Assembly: GCA_964019335.1 (NCBI GenBank)
Contig: OZ025667.1
Coordinates: 166,001-230,000 of the forward strand
Reading direction: 5' to 3'
Length of the DNA: 64,000 bases
Source of the DNA: Diplonema japonicum
Lineage: Eukaryota; Euglenozoa; Diplonemea; Diplonemida; Diplonemidae
The notes under the pieces were generated by a model. That model made no database searches. It saw only the letters and a list, made by a program, of their open reading frames with translations, and was not told the DNA's origin. The translations under genes and the position numbers were made by a program. Below, one piece after another: positions 1 through 8,945 of the stretch (its first letter is position 1; each line of letters opens with the position of its first letter).

Positions 1-1
1 T

Positions 2-919
2 GCAGACATCAACTACACACCCGTCTGTAGTGAGTACGGAGCAATGCAACCTTTGATGTATCTCAGTTCCCCGGTGCATTATGAACTATTAGAGAAGCAC
101 AATGCTGATTTTACCATGAGATCTTGCCGATCCAGCGAAACCATGATGCACGCTGCTGTAAGAAGGTTCCCAAGCACGAAAGGCAAAGAGTACATCGACG
201 TTCTAAGAGGCAAAGGGTTGGGGTTGGAAGATAGAAACGTGATGGGCTCTACACCCCTCCACATTGCAATGCGTATTCAGAACCCCGGATGGGTGAGATT
301 GCTGCTTGAAATGGGAGCGGACCCAATGGCGAGGGACAACGAGGGGAACACGATCTTACATTTCAACCACACGAGCGATGAAATATTAGAGACGATCGTC
401 ATGGGGGTTGAAGATGTGGATGTCCAAAACGACAAAGGAGACACCCCGTTGCATATTCACCAAGACGCTAACGTAGCACGGCTGCTCGTGAAGCGGTGCT
501 CTTTAACTATATACAACTGCTTGGGTGTCACGCCCCTTCATCTCCTGTACAAGCGAACTATAGAGTTTTCAAGTGTACTCCTAGAGAACAATGCCAAACT
601 CATCGATTTCCCAGACGACTCGATGCACCGGACGCCCCTGCACTACGCTGTCGTTCATGAATCTTGGAGTATCATGAGTCTGTTGCTGGATAGAGGAGCC
701 GACCCCCAGATCGCCGACCGCATGGACAATAACGTGCTGCATTTCATCGCGGAGAGCAAACCGAAACCAGGATTCGTCTGCAGATTGTTCAACTTGGACA
801 TACACAACCTATTAGACATGAAAAACAAGTGGGGTGACACGCCCCTCGATTTAGCTTCAACACAATACTTTGAAGACCTTTGGTCCGTGACACTCCTTAA
901 ACAGGAAAAGTGTCAGTAG
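2..919 (+). CDS. Ankyrin-repeat protein, 5' partial
   Basis: The frame is open to the left edge of the window, so the true start lies outside; an internal ATG at 44 is probably not the start because the codons before it already read like the head of an ankyrin repeat. The protein shows repeated TPLHxA-type helices (TPLHIAM, TPLHIHQ, TPLHLLY, TPLHYAV, TPLDLAS) spaced about 33-35 residues apart, the signature of an ankyrin solenoid. At least six repeats are visible and nothing else: no membrane segment and no catalytic motif. Ankyrin repeats are protein-protein interaction scaffolds, so a specific function cannot be given. No intron is needed. The stop is at 917-919, followed by about 600 bases of non-coding DNA. 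Confidence 0.85.
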   Translation, partial: ADINYTPVCSEYGAMQPLMYLSSPVHYELLEKHNADFTMRSCRSSETMMHAAVRRFPSTKGKEYIDVLRGKGLGLEDRNVMGSTPLHIAMRIQNPGWVRLLLEMGADPMARDNEGNTILHFNHTSDEILETIVMGVEDVDVQNDKGDTPLHIHQDANVARLLVKRCSLTIYNCLGVTPLHLLYKRTIEFSSVLLENNAKLIDFPDDSMHRTPLHYAVVHESWSIMSLLLDRGADPQIADRMDNNVLHFIAESKPKPGFVCRLFNLDIHNLLDMKNKWGDTPLDLASTQYFEDLWSVTLLKQEKCQ

Positions 920-1129
920 CACACTACCTATCCTTGTGTCAGCTACTGAGTCTCCATTCTATTCTTTTTTTTAAGTCTCCTTTCCCCGTTTTTTTTTTTT
1001 TTTTTTTTTGGGGGGCCAATGTTTCCAACCTCCCTGTGGTGGTTCCTGGTAATTGTGGTTTGGAGAAACACAAGCGAAAGGGAAACTCTCGTTCTAAAGC
1101 CGTACACGTGGGGAAACCTGGACGGGGGT

Positions 1130-1320
1130 GGAGAGCCCACCCTACGCGTGGCGCCAGTTAGCATCGCCCTCAACGGAGAGTCCCTTATCCCATTACATCG
1201 AACAAGGAGGTGGCTTCACCAGGTCAGGCAAGTAGCCTCCCCGCGGCATCGTGCCAGTGAAGCAAGCCTCCCACAACTCTCTAGTTGGTGTTTAATTGCT
1301 TCTGTGGCCCCTCTCCCTAT
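1130..1320 (-). repeat. Diverged copy of dispersed repeat R1
   Basis: The stretch around 1250-1310 (a GCCAGTGAAG core, then CTAGTTGGTG, then TTGCTTCTGTGG) follows the same order as a segment at 27330-27385 (GCTAGTGAAG, CTAGTTTAAG, TTGCTCTGCTGTGG). Similarity is by eye and imperfect. Confidence 0.35.
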
Positions 1321-1455
1321 TTCAATTTCCAAGCTTTCTTTACCTCTCCACTTTTACTTTCTACGGGACCACAGGGGACTTGGGAGGCTTCGGGGCGAAG
1401 TTTCACAAGGGCGGCCGCTGTGTCACATACTGCATGGCACCACTAAAATCGAGAC

Positions 1456-1458
<3 letters not shown>

Positions 1459-1499
<41 letters not shown>

Positions 1500-1500
1500 G
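1459..1500 (+). promoter_or_regulatory. T38-ACAG splice-acceptor-like signal
   Basis: An uninterrupted T38 tract is followed directly by ACAG, and the next ATG is at 1533. This is an extreme polypyrimidine tract plus AG. It could be the 3' end of a 5'-UTR intron or a trans-splice acceptor; the sequence alone cannot separate these. Confidence 0.5.
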
Positions 1501-1532
1501 TATTCTCTGAAGCAATTCTGCACCACAGTGGG

Positions 1533-3449
1533 ATGGAGACCGGTTCCCATGACAATGCAATGGAGGACTTCCTTCGGATGAGCGAGTACGAGCTGGTTGG
1601 CGGGGCCCCTGCGATAGAAAAGCTGAGAAATCGTAAGCAAGCCAAAACAAGGAGGTTCAGCTACCTGCACGGAAGGGTTGAAAGGAAGGGGAGTCACCCT
1701 AGCCCGTTGGTAATGAGAGCCAATGAAAGCGCATGCAAGCTGGTGATGGCCGATGATGAGAAAGATTACATCAAGGAGGAGGACAGGACCAACACCGACG
1801 ATGCTTTTGTCACGGACGTAGTGTCAGCCGCTGAGAAGGCGAGGGCACAGTTCGACATTGAGGCGAGCCTTATGCTGGAGACTATAAGGGGTCTTTCCGT
1901 GTCGAGAGAGCTGCACTCTCCAGAGCCTGCTGCAGCCCCGTCGCCCTCTCACACGTACGTTGCTGCCCCTGTACGCAGGGCATCCACAGACTCCAACTAC
2001 TCCTTCAGTGACGTTACTGACGCCAAAGAGCTGGTGGCGAACAGGATACGCTTCTTGCGCAAGAACCCTAAAAAGCAAGCAACCTTGTCTCGGAAAGCGC
2101 ACGAACAGCGGCGGGCACGGGAGGACGCTTACAAGGTCAACTATGTTGTTCGCAACAAGGAGCACATCGGGCTCAGACCGCACTCCCCTTTGCCATCGCC
2201 GAAGAAGAAGCCTTCGCAGATACGAGCGGAGCAAGACGAACAGTGGATGATGTCGAAGACATCACGGCAGCTGAAACGCGAGCAACAAGCACGGGAGGAG
2301 GAGGAAGCGGTACATGCACAGAAGCTCCTGACAGCAGTGTTCATGGGACTGCACATGAAGGAGATGAAGCGGCGTGTTGCAGAGGCGAAGTGGGAAGTGA
2401 TCGAAACCCACCGCAAGGTGTGGGCGGCACTAGTATTACAGAGACGTGTCTTTGCAAGAATATCCGCACGGAGGGAGGCGGCAAGGGCGATACCAGGTGT
2501 GGCAGCAATGGCAGAGCTGGTTCAGAAACGAAAGAAGAAGCAAGCGGAGCTTGCACTGGAGAAGGAGAAAGGGAGGGCCATGGGCGTTGTGCTGCACACG
2601 ATACGACTCACAGCCGGGTGCGTGCAGATGAGGGCACGGTTTGCACGGACACTGTTTATGAAAAGACTCAGAGTCCTACAAAGATTCGGGAGAAACGTAG
2701 TTCGCAGGAAGAGATTCCAACTATTCTTAATGGAGATGCAATGGAGGGCAGAGGAACAACACTTATCCTTGCAGCACAGGGTCAGCGACATGACACGACT
2801 GAGGGGAACACTAGGGAAGTTTTTATCATGGCGGGACGCGGAGAAGAAGATCCACATGACGAAGGACATCGCAACGCTGTGGCGGGAGTCGCTTCCGTGG
2901 GATCAGAAGACGTTCACGTTGTTGGCGTCTCTGGCGGAGATGAAGGCACACCAACTTTCAGACGTCGAGTTGCGAAGCGTGGCAACTGACTTGGGGTACC
3001 TTTCCTTCGGCAGCTATGTCGTCCCTGCACAGTACAGGAAAGAGATACTAAGCAGGGAACTACAGCAGCGAAGACGTTCATTTCAAATGCAGATGCCAGG
3101 GTACAAGAACGCTTTAATGAGATGGACAACGGAACAAGCACTTCTCGAGACACATGTCACCCACGAACTGGAAGGTGTCCAAGCAAGATTACTAAAGATA
3201 GCTGGTGCAAAGGCCCCACCCCAGTACCCCACGTGGTCTGTTATAATCGATGTGTCGGAGTTACATGAATGGATTGAAAAGGGATGGAGGGTACCTGTCC
3301 CGTCTACTGATAAACATTTTGACCTCAAGGCAGCAAGAAGGAGGAGCACCGCGACTTTCGCGCAGATGTCACCCCGTGGTGAGGACTGGACGAGAAAGAG
3401 CCTTTTTGACCCAAAACGGAAGCGGTCGTATGTAAAGCAAGATCACTGA
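1533..3449 (+). CDS. Basic coiled-coil protein with IQ-like segments
   Basis: It is a 638-residue protein with no family I can name. I start it at ATG 1533, after the T38-ACAG signal; reading further upstream only adds poly-Phe encoded by the T tract. The first 240 residues are charged and probably disordered (Ser/Pro-rich, KKKP). The middle is a long helical, Arg/Lys/Glu-rich region. Around residues 370-400 it contains VLQRFGRNVVRRKRF, close to the IQxxxRGxxxR calmodulin-binding pattern, with a weaker one near residue 290 (VLQRRVFARISARR). A more globular C-terminal region (about 430-600) has a conserved look with Trp and Tyr residues. It could be a cytoskeletal or flagellar calmodulin-binding protein; that is inference only. 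Confidence 0.75.
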   Translation: METGSHDNAMEDFLRMSEYELVGGAPAIEKLRNRKQAKTRRFSYLHGRVERKGSHPSPLVMRANESACKLVMADDEKDYIKEEDRTNTDDAFVTDVVSAAEKARAQFDIEASLMLETIRGLSVSRELHSPEPAAAPSPSHTYVAAPVRRASTDSNYSFSDVTDAKELVANRIRFLRKNPKKQATLSRKAHEQRRAREDAYKVNYVVRNKEHIGLRPHSPLPSPKKKPSQIRAEQDEQWMMSKTSRQLKREQQAREEEEAVHAQKLLTAVFMGLHMKEMKRRVAEAKWEVIETHRKVWAALVLQRRVFARISARREAARAIPGVAAMAELVQKRKKKQAELALEKEKGRAMGVVLHTIRLTAGCVQMRARFARTLFMKRLRVLQRFGRNVVRRKRFQLFLMEMQWRAEEQHLSLQHRVSDMTRLRGTLGKFLSWRDAEKKIHMTKDIATLWRESLPWDQKTFTLLASLAEMKAHQLSDVELRSVATDLGYLSFGSYVVPAQYRKEILSRELQQRRRSFQMQMPGYKNALMRWTTEQALLETHVTHELEGVQARLLKIAGAKAPPQYPTWSVIIDVSELHEWIEKGWRVPVPSTDKHFDLKAARRRSTATFAQMSPRGEDWTRKSLFDPKRKRSYVKQDH

Positions 3450-4334
3450 AAGGGGAAAAAAAGGAAAAAAAAAGAGAGAGAAAAAATCACACTGGTCCAT
3501 GGTATGGTATGAACCACTACGCAACATTTCCCAGCTCTTTGGCGGCAGATGAAGAAGAATCTTTTTTGGTTGGATATGGGGGTATTTCCTCCCCCCCCCT
3601 TTTTTTTTCATCCGAAGAGAGGTTTTTTAATTTATCTGCAAATTGCAAGAATGCAATGGAGAGAACAAAAGAAAAGAAAACAAAAAAGTTGTAAAAGCCC
3701 CCCCTCCCCAAAGAATTACTAAAAAGCTGATAAAGTTAGAACGGAAAAAAAAACGTTCAGTCCGGGTTCCGGTGTTTATGGCCCTTCGGTTTGCTTTGCC
3801 ATGGCCATAGTCTTTCTCAGTTTTAATTTAATTTGGAGTCGAAAGGAACAATGAATTATTGCGGGACCCCCTCCCTGCTACCTTTTATTTTATTTCTCTT
3901 TCTCTTCTCTTTCCACAAAAAAGTCCGTTTATTCTTTTGCTTTTTCATTCTCTCTCTTTCTCTCTCTTTTTTTTGTTTTAACAATATTATTGTCGAGACT
4001 AAAAACTAGTTGATGGCAGCGTAATGAGCTATTTTATTAGGTAAAATTCCGCTCGTGCGCACAAACAAATGGAGCGCCAAACTAGTTTTTTCTTCTTCCC
4101 TCGGTTGCAAAGGGGAAGAAAAAAAAGAACACCCCCCCCCCCCCCCGCCCCACCCCCATCCGGTGAAAACTATAACCCGGGAGAGGGACACCGAAATCCT
4201 GCGAAAACAGAAAAAAGAAAAGAAAAAACTTTTTTCTTTTTATTCTCTCCTTTTTTTTTTTTTTGTTTTTGTTTTTTTTTGTTTGAATAATTTTTTCTTG
4301 TCTCACCAATTCACTCACCTGGAAGGAGGAGGGG

Positions 4335-4375
<41 letters not shown>

Positions 4376-4381
4376 GAACAA
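3450..4381. other. Intergenic, homopolymer-rich
   Basis: No gene seen. It holds A, T and C tracts, including a C run of about 15 near 4131-4147, CT-rich stretches near 3950-3972, and an A40 tract at 4335-4374 immediately before the next ATG. Confidence 0.6.
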
Positions 4382-5308
4382 ATGAAAAACACACCAGTGT
4401 GGATAACGATAACTATAGCAGCTTTGGCGACCGTGTGCAATGCACAAACCTGCACCTCAGCCACCTCGGATAGGTACGTGGGGTACTCGGGCTCCGTACG
4501 GTTCGTGGGGACGAGCACCTTTCAAGAGCTAGTGAACTTAGGCACAGGGGACACCATTGCCATTACATGCGTGACGCTGACAGAAACCCTGGGAAACGGG
4601 ACGTGCAATGTAGCAAGCATGCTTCACATCTGCAGAGACAATGTAACTGCTTCAAGTTGCCAAAGCTTGAACGCGATGCTGCAGGGAGCCCGGGACGTCT
4701 CCTTTGGAGGAACGTCCACTGTGTACAACTGGCTCCTCGCATTCGATGGAAGAGGGAAACCTGCGGACTGCTACTCCGGTACCGGCTGGGCTCTGTCAGT
4801 CGATATTATCAAATACGTATCGACAGGGGATGATGGGTCGTCCTCTGTAGCGGTGTCAGTCATAGCTGTTGTTGTTGTTGTTTTGATTGTGCTTCTCATT
4901 GCACTTGTGTTAGGGGTGTATATGCATCAGAAATCTGTGAATGCGAGGACGCATGAGGTGCCGGCACATCAAATGACTGTTGAGGAGGATCCTCAGCCTT
5001 ATGTAACAAAGAATCCCATTCATTCTACTTTTACTGGCGGGCCTGGTCAGAGTTATTCGGCTTCTCCCGTTCCGGTGGCTGTGCATCAGCCTGGGTCGCC
5101 TGTCCCGCCTTTAACTCCTCTCGACCGGAATATCGCGACGCAGTCCGCCTTCTCTCCTTCTCCTGTCCCGTATGACGCCACGCCTGAGTTTCATGAGGAC
5201 CCTCTTGTCGTTGCGTGTGCCGATTGTGGGGCGCAGATCGGCCATTACAACACTACCCCTACTTGTCCTGTGACAGGTGCCATGCACCCTGATAAGTTAG
5301 CTACATGA
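4382..5308 (+). CDS. Type I membrane protein with cytoplasmic Cys/His motif
   Basis: It is a 308-residue protein starting at ATG 4382, right after the A40 tract. Residues 1-20 form a signal peptide (hydrophobic core, ending CNAQ). An ectodomain of about 130 residues follows with paired cysteines and NxT/S sites. One Val/Ile-rich membrane helix spans about 156-181. The cytoplasmic tail is Pro/Ser-rich and ends with C279-x2-C282-x12-C295-PVTGAM-H302, a likely zinc-binding motif that recurs in the protein at the right edge of the window. It is probably a surface receptor or adhesion protein. I do not recognise the ectodomain family. Confidence 0.8.
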   Translation: MKNTPVWITITIAALATVCNAQTCTSATSDRYVGYSGSVRFVGTSTFQELVNLGTGDTIAITCVTLTETLGNGTCNVASMLHICRDNVTASSCQSLNAMLQGARDVSFGGTSTVYNWLLAFDGRGKPADCYSGTGWALSVDIIKYVSTGDDGSSSVAVSVIAVVVVVLIVLLIALVLGVYMHQKSVNARTHEVPAHQMTVEEDPQPYVTKNPIHSTFTGGPGQSYSASPVPVAVHQPGSPVPPLTPLDRNIATQSAFSPSPVPYDATPEFHEDPLVVACADCGAQIGHYNTTPTCPVTGAMHPDKLAT

Positions 5309-5411
5309 TTTTTTTTGTTTTTTTTTTTTATATTGTATTTTTTTTTTTTTTTTAGTAAAAATAAAGTAACAATAGAAGGAGAGCATTTTTTTTTTTTTTA
5401 TTATTATTTAA

Positions 5412-6454
5412 TACATCAACCCACGGGGATGGCGCACGGACACGGTGGAGCACATCCCGATGGCGGAAGGAGAAGAAGACGAGGATGAAGACGAGGCTGA
5501 AGATGAACAAGAAGAAGAAGAAGAGAAAGGACAGGACACCGAAAAGTGGCTGATTGCGGAGGCGAGGAAGCAAGAAGCTAAGCAGGCCGAACCCACGACG
5601 GCACACTGCGACATCTGCGGTCAGGAGCAACAGCTGCCCAACATGCTGGAGCACGCACTGTGGGAGTGCGAAAAGGCCAAGGAAGTGCAACAGCGGGAAG
5701 AACACGAAGGCATGACGCGCAGGGGGCTGGAACCGTGTACGAAGCTGCATGGCATCCTGCCAGGGGAGCAGGGAAGGATGTCAGGGAAAGGCTCGAAGGA
5801 ACGCAGAGGTACCTGCTGGCGGTGGTGGGGGAGCGGGACGCTGCCCTACAAGCGAAGAGGCAGGAGGTGTACCACACACACCAGTGGCTGGAGATCACAC
5901 AAGGTCAAGAACACCCAGTACCGTCGGACAAGGACTTCGGCAAGCTACCGGCAGGGGATGTCCTACGGGAGTACACGAAGGAGGTGCTGAGGTGGATGCG
6001 GCAACTGCGCTGGTATGCAGGCAGCAGGAACACGTCAGTGTCGACGGTGGAGCTGGCACTGGATTTCGAGAACGTGACCGGGAAGACCCTTGGAGGGAAG
6101 CTGGGGGATCTCGCAGAGGTACAGCAGAAAGCGAGGAGATTGCATGGACTGATGAAGAAGATCTGGCACACATTGGAGCTAGGGAGGGTACTGAAGAAGG
6201 TGAAAGGAAGGAGGGCCTTCCCAGCTGAGCCGAGCACAAGAGTGCACACACTACGATCTATCGGGAGGACAAAGGCGGTGATCGGATGGAACAGGAGGGC
6301 GATATTTGCATCACCGAAGACCAAGCATGACCTAGAGGCGTTGAAAGGACAATGGGCGAGAGAACGAAGAGAAAAAGCGGCCAGGCTGGGGAGAAGGCCG
6401 GCAAGACCACCAAAGGAGGAGAAACCGCTGCTGAAAGGGGATAGGTGCAGGTAG
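5412..6454 (+). pseudogene. LINE-type retrotransposon 3' fragment, frameshifted
   Basis: Two overlapping + frames together encode what resembles the C-terminal part of a non-LTR retrotransposon polyprotein. First comes an acidic stretch, then a C-x2-C...H-x4-C knuckle (HCDICG...LEHALWEC) of the kind that follows reverse transcriptase, then about 200 residues containing VELALDFEN and RRAIFASPKTKHD. The same order of motifs occurs in the fragment at 15566-17016 and in a shorter one at 61430. The frame changes from that of position 5445 to that of 5660 near 5780-5800, so the copy is dead. The reverse transcriptase itself is missing, and the fragment begins just after a T-rich tract, as expected for 5' truncation. 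Confidence 0.7.
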
Positions 6455-7258
6455 AAGATGAGAACAAGGGGGCGTCTCACAAAGACTTCCTTTAACTCAT
6501 ATATATTTTATTTCTTTTTTTTTTTATAATTATTGTCCGGATTAGTTTGTTCGTCAAAGAAAGAAGAAAAAAAAAAATAAAAGAAGAAGAAAGAAAAAGT
6601 ACCAAAACGGGGGAAACAAAAGAATGGGAAGGAGGGGTGCTGCTACCCGGGGTGGGGTATGGGGGTGTTTACCCCCCAGATTTTCTTTTGTTTCCGTCTT
6701 TGTCATGTACGATATAGTAATGGGGGGGAAAAAAAAACTGATGGGAGATTTGTACTGGTGGGGAAAAGAAACTGGGCGGTTTTGCGCCGATTTTGAAATT
6801 TCCCATTACACAGCAGTCCCTTTTATTTTTCTCTGTTTTTTTCCCCCTCTTTTTTTCCTTTTTTCCTTTCTTCCCCGTAGTGGTAGGTTTTAAAACAAAA
6901 ACATATTCTGACACAAAAGAATGTTAAACAAAAGCTTTTTTTTTTTGTCATACCTTGCAACTTAAAAGTTTTTAGGCTACTTTTTAGGACTTTAGGCTTG
7001 CCCCCCCCCAAAAAAAACCCCCCCTGAAGTTTTAGGAGTTTTTAAGGATTCGAGTTCAAAGTTTTTTTTTTTTTTTTTTCTTTTTGGGTTGCAAGGTAAT
7101 TTTGTAGGGAAAAAAAAAAGTGAAATTTTTTATTTTTAGTAAATTCTTTTTTTTTTAAATTTTTTTTTAAAATAAACCACAACCCCCTTCCCCAGAGGAA
7201 CGAAAGAAAGCCAAGCGAGCTGCACGCATGCTGGTGGCCTGCAGGTGGGGTGGGAGGA
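6455..7258. other. Intergenic, homopolymer-rich
   Basis: No gene seen. It holds AAG- and T-rich tracts and short C or A runs (for example near 7001-7025 and 7063-7080). Confidence 0.6.
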
Positions 7259-8448
7259 ATGTCTGAAACACGCATAGCAGAGTTAGAAGACGAGAACAAG
7301 AAGTTACTGAGCGAGAACCAAAAGCTGAAGAGCGAGGTAGAATGCCTTAACAAAACAATCATGATGCTAGCAAGGGGTGGGGACAGCGCACCAGCAGGCG
7401 GGGTTGTATTGGGTGCACCACCAATGCATCACCACCACCACCATCACCATGCGCACCACCACCACCATCATCACGGCCATCATCATGCACCTGTAGCATC
7501 TGGACCACCCCCACCCGCGTCAAGCACCGTAAAGTCAAGGTCGCCTAAAAAGGACAAAGGGAAAACATCCCGCGTGAAGGGTGAAGCATTAAAACGGCAT
7601 AGTAGAACACCGTCCCGACCGCCTGACAGGGATCGGGAACGAGGGGGGAACCGCGAACCGTTGCTTCCAATGTCTGGAGACAAGTACCTCCCTGTACCGA
7701 TCGAGACACGGAAACGAAGCCATACAAGCAGCATGGCAGCATCTTTGCAGAAAACACTGATGGACCGTGAGCGGCGGGGTGCGGAGAAGGGGAAGGTCGG
7801 GATGATGCCAACGTTGTGGAAACCACCCGAATCTGTTTGGCAACGGTTCACAGGGACCTTCGGGCAAAACGACGCGGAACTTGAACCAGAACCGCCTTTC
7901 AAGGTACAGAAGGTAGCCGATTTATCGCAAGACAAAAGGTTCAAACAGGCCATGTTGTCGTGCCTGGTGTTCAACCTGCTGGTCAAAGGGGACATTGGCC
8001 AGCTTCCTCCCTCAACTCTCTCCTCCGCAGCACGTGGTCTGTACCGCCTCAACGATGGTGATCTTGTGAAGCTGAAGCAGTCGTGCGAAGCCCGCCCCGC
8101 CCAAGCATCACATCTCATCTCCATCTTGTACAAGATGCTTACCGTCCTCATCTGGCACTCTGCAGAGAGCGTCGCGGATATCTTGGATGTTTGCCACCGG
8201 CTGCTTAAGAAACAACAAGGAAGCGATGCTGTGGGGCAGGCGGAGATGCTTGAAGTCTCAGCGCGGTTGTCCCATGTATCACCGCTTGATCAGCAGGTGT
8301 GCGGGATTATAAAAAAGAATACTATTTCAACCAGATTGCGTTCAGCACCGACTACCCTCCTTACTCACTCCCAGCAGTTTCGAAGAGGGTGCAGGCAATC
8401 GCCCAGAAAATACATGCGCTTTTGCAGAGTAAAATGAAAGATTACTGA
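7259..8448 (+). CDS. His-rich coiled-coil protein, two exons
   Basis: I start at ATG 7259. Exon 1 ends at 8296, a 38-nt intron runs 8297-8334 (GTGTGC...CAACCAG), and exon 2 ends at TGA 8448, giving 383 residues. Residues 1-40 form a short parallel coiled coil (Leu/Asn heptads). Residues about 55-80 contain two runs of 7-8 His and one of 3. A basic Ser/Pro-rich linker follows, then a helical domain from about residue 215 to the end with no family I recognise. Without the intron the end reads as an unrelated basic tail; with it the end is a clean amphipathic helix. The His cluster suggests metal binding, or only a low-complexity spacer. Confidence 0.75.
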
Positions 8449-8945
8449 ATCTTTGTGGAAACGTGGGGGAAGGGGGGGTTTTTTTTTTAAACATTATTTT
8501 TGTGGAAGGAAACCAGGGAGAGGCATCGTCCATCTCTTTCTTTTTTTTAAAAAAGAAGGTTGTGTCTCGGAAGAGGAGGGGGAGAGGGGAGGCATCAAGG
8601 TGCTTTTCATTTTTCTTCTATTTTTTTTTTTTTTTTTTAGTCCATTGTCCTGTCAGAGGACTGTTTCTGTAATAATAATAATAAAGCAAGAAGCAAAAAA
8701 TACTCCTTATTTTTTTTGCAAAAGAAAAAGAAAATGGTTTCTTTTTTTTTGAAAGAAAGAAAGAAAGAAGAAAAACCTTTCCTCCCCCACGCGCCTCTAT
8801 CTCAATAGCATCGGCAAAAGGAAAAAAAAAAAGAAATCAGAAATAAACAAACGGCCTTTTATTTCCCCCCTTCATCTCCTTTTTTCCTCAAACCAGACCA
8901 AACACAAGGGGGGGGAGGGGGTTGTAAAAAAAAGATTGAAAAAAC
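8449..8945. other. Intergenic, homopolymer-rich
   Basis: No gene seen. T runs, a GAAA microsatellite near 8750-8768, and a G-rich/A-rich leader before the next ATG. Confidence 0.6.

Larger units (their letters stand above)
920..1532. other. Intergenic region with degraded repeat
   Basis: It contains a T run of about 23 nt followed by G near 990-1015, then about 400 bases of mixed composition without a convincing gene, and a T38 tract ending in ACAG just before the next gene. Part of it (about 1130-1320) resembles the dispersed repeat family also seen near 21.3, 27.3, 27.7 and 31.1 kb. Confidence 0.6.

Noticed and set aside
1296-1532. Upstream extension of the IQ-like gene through a poly-Phe run
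   Set aside because: The Phe run is the T38 tract of an acceptor-like signal, so the coding start is placed at 1533.
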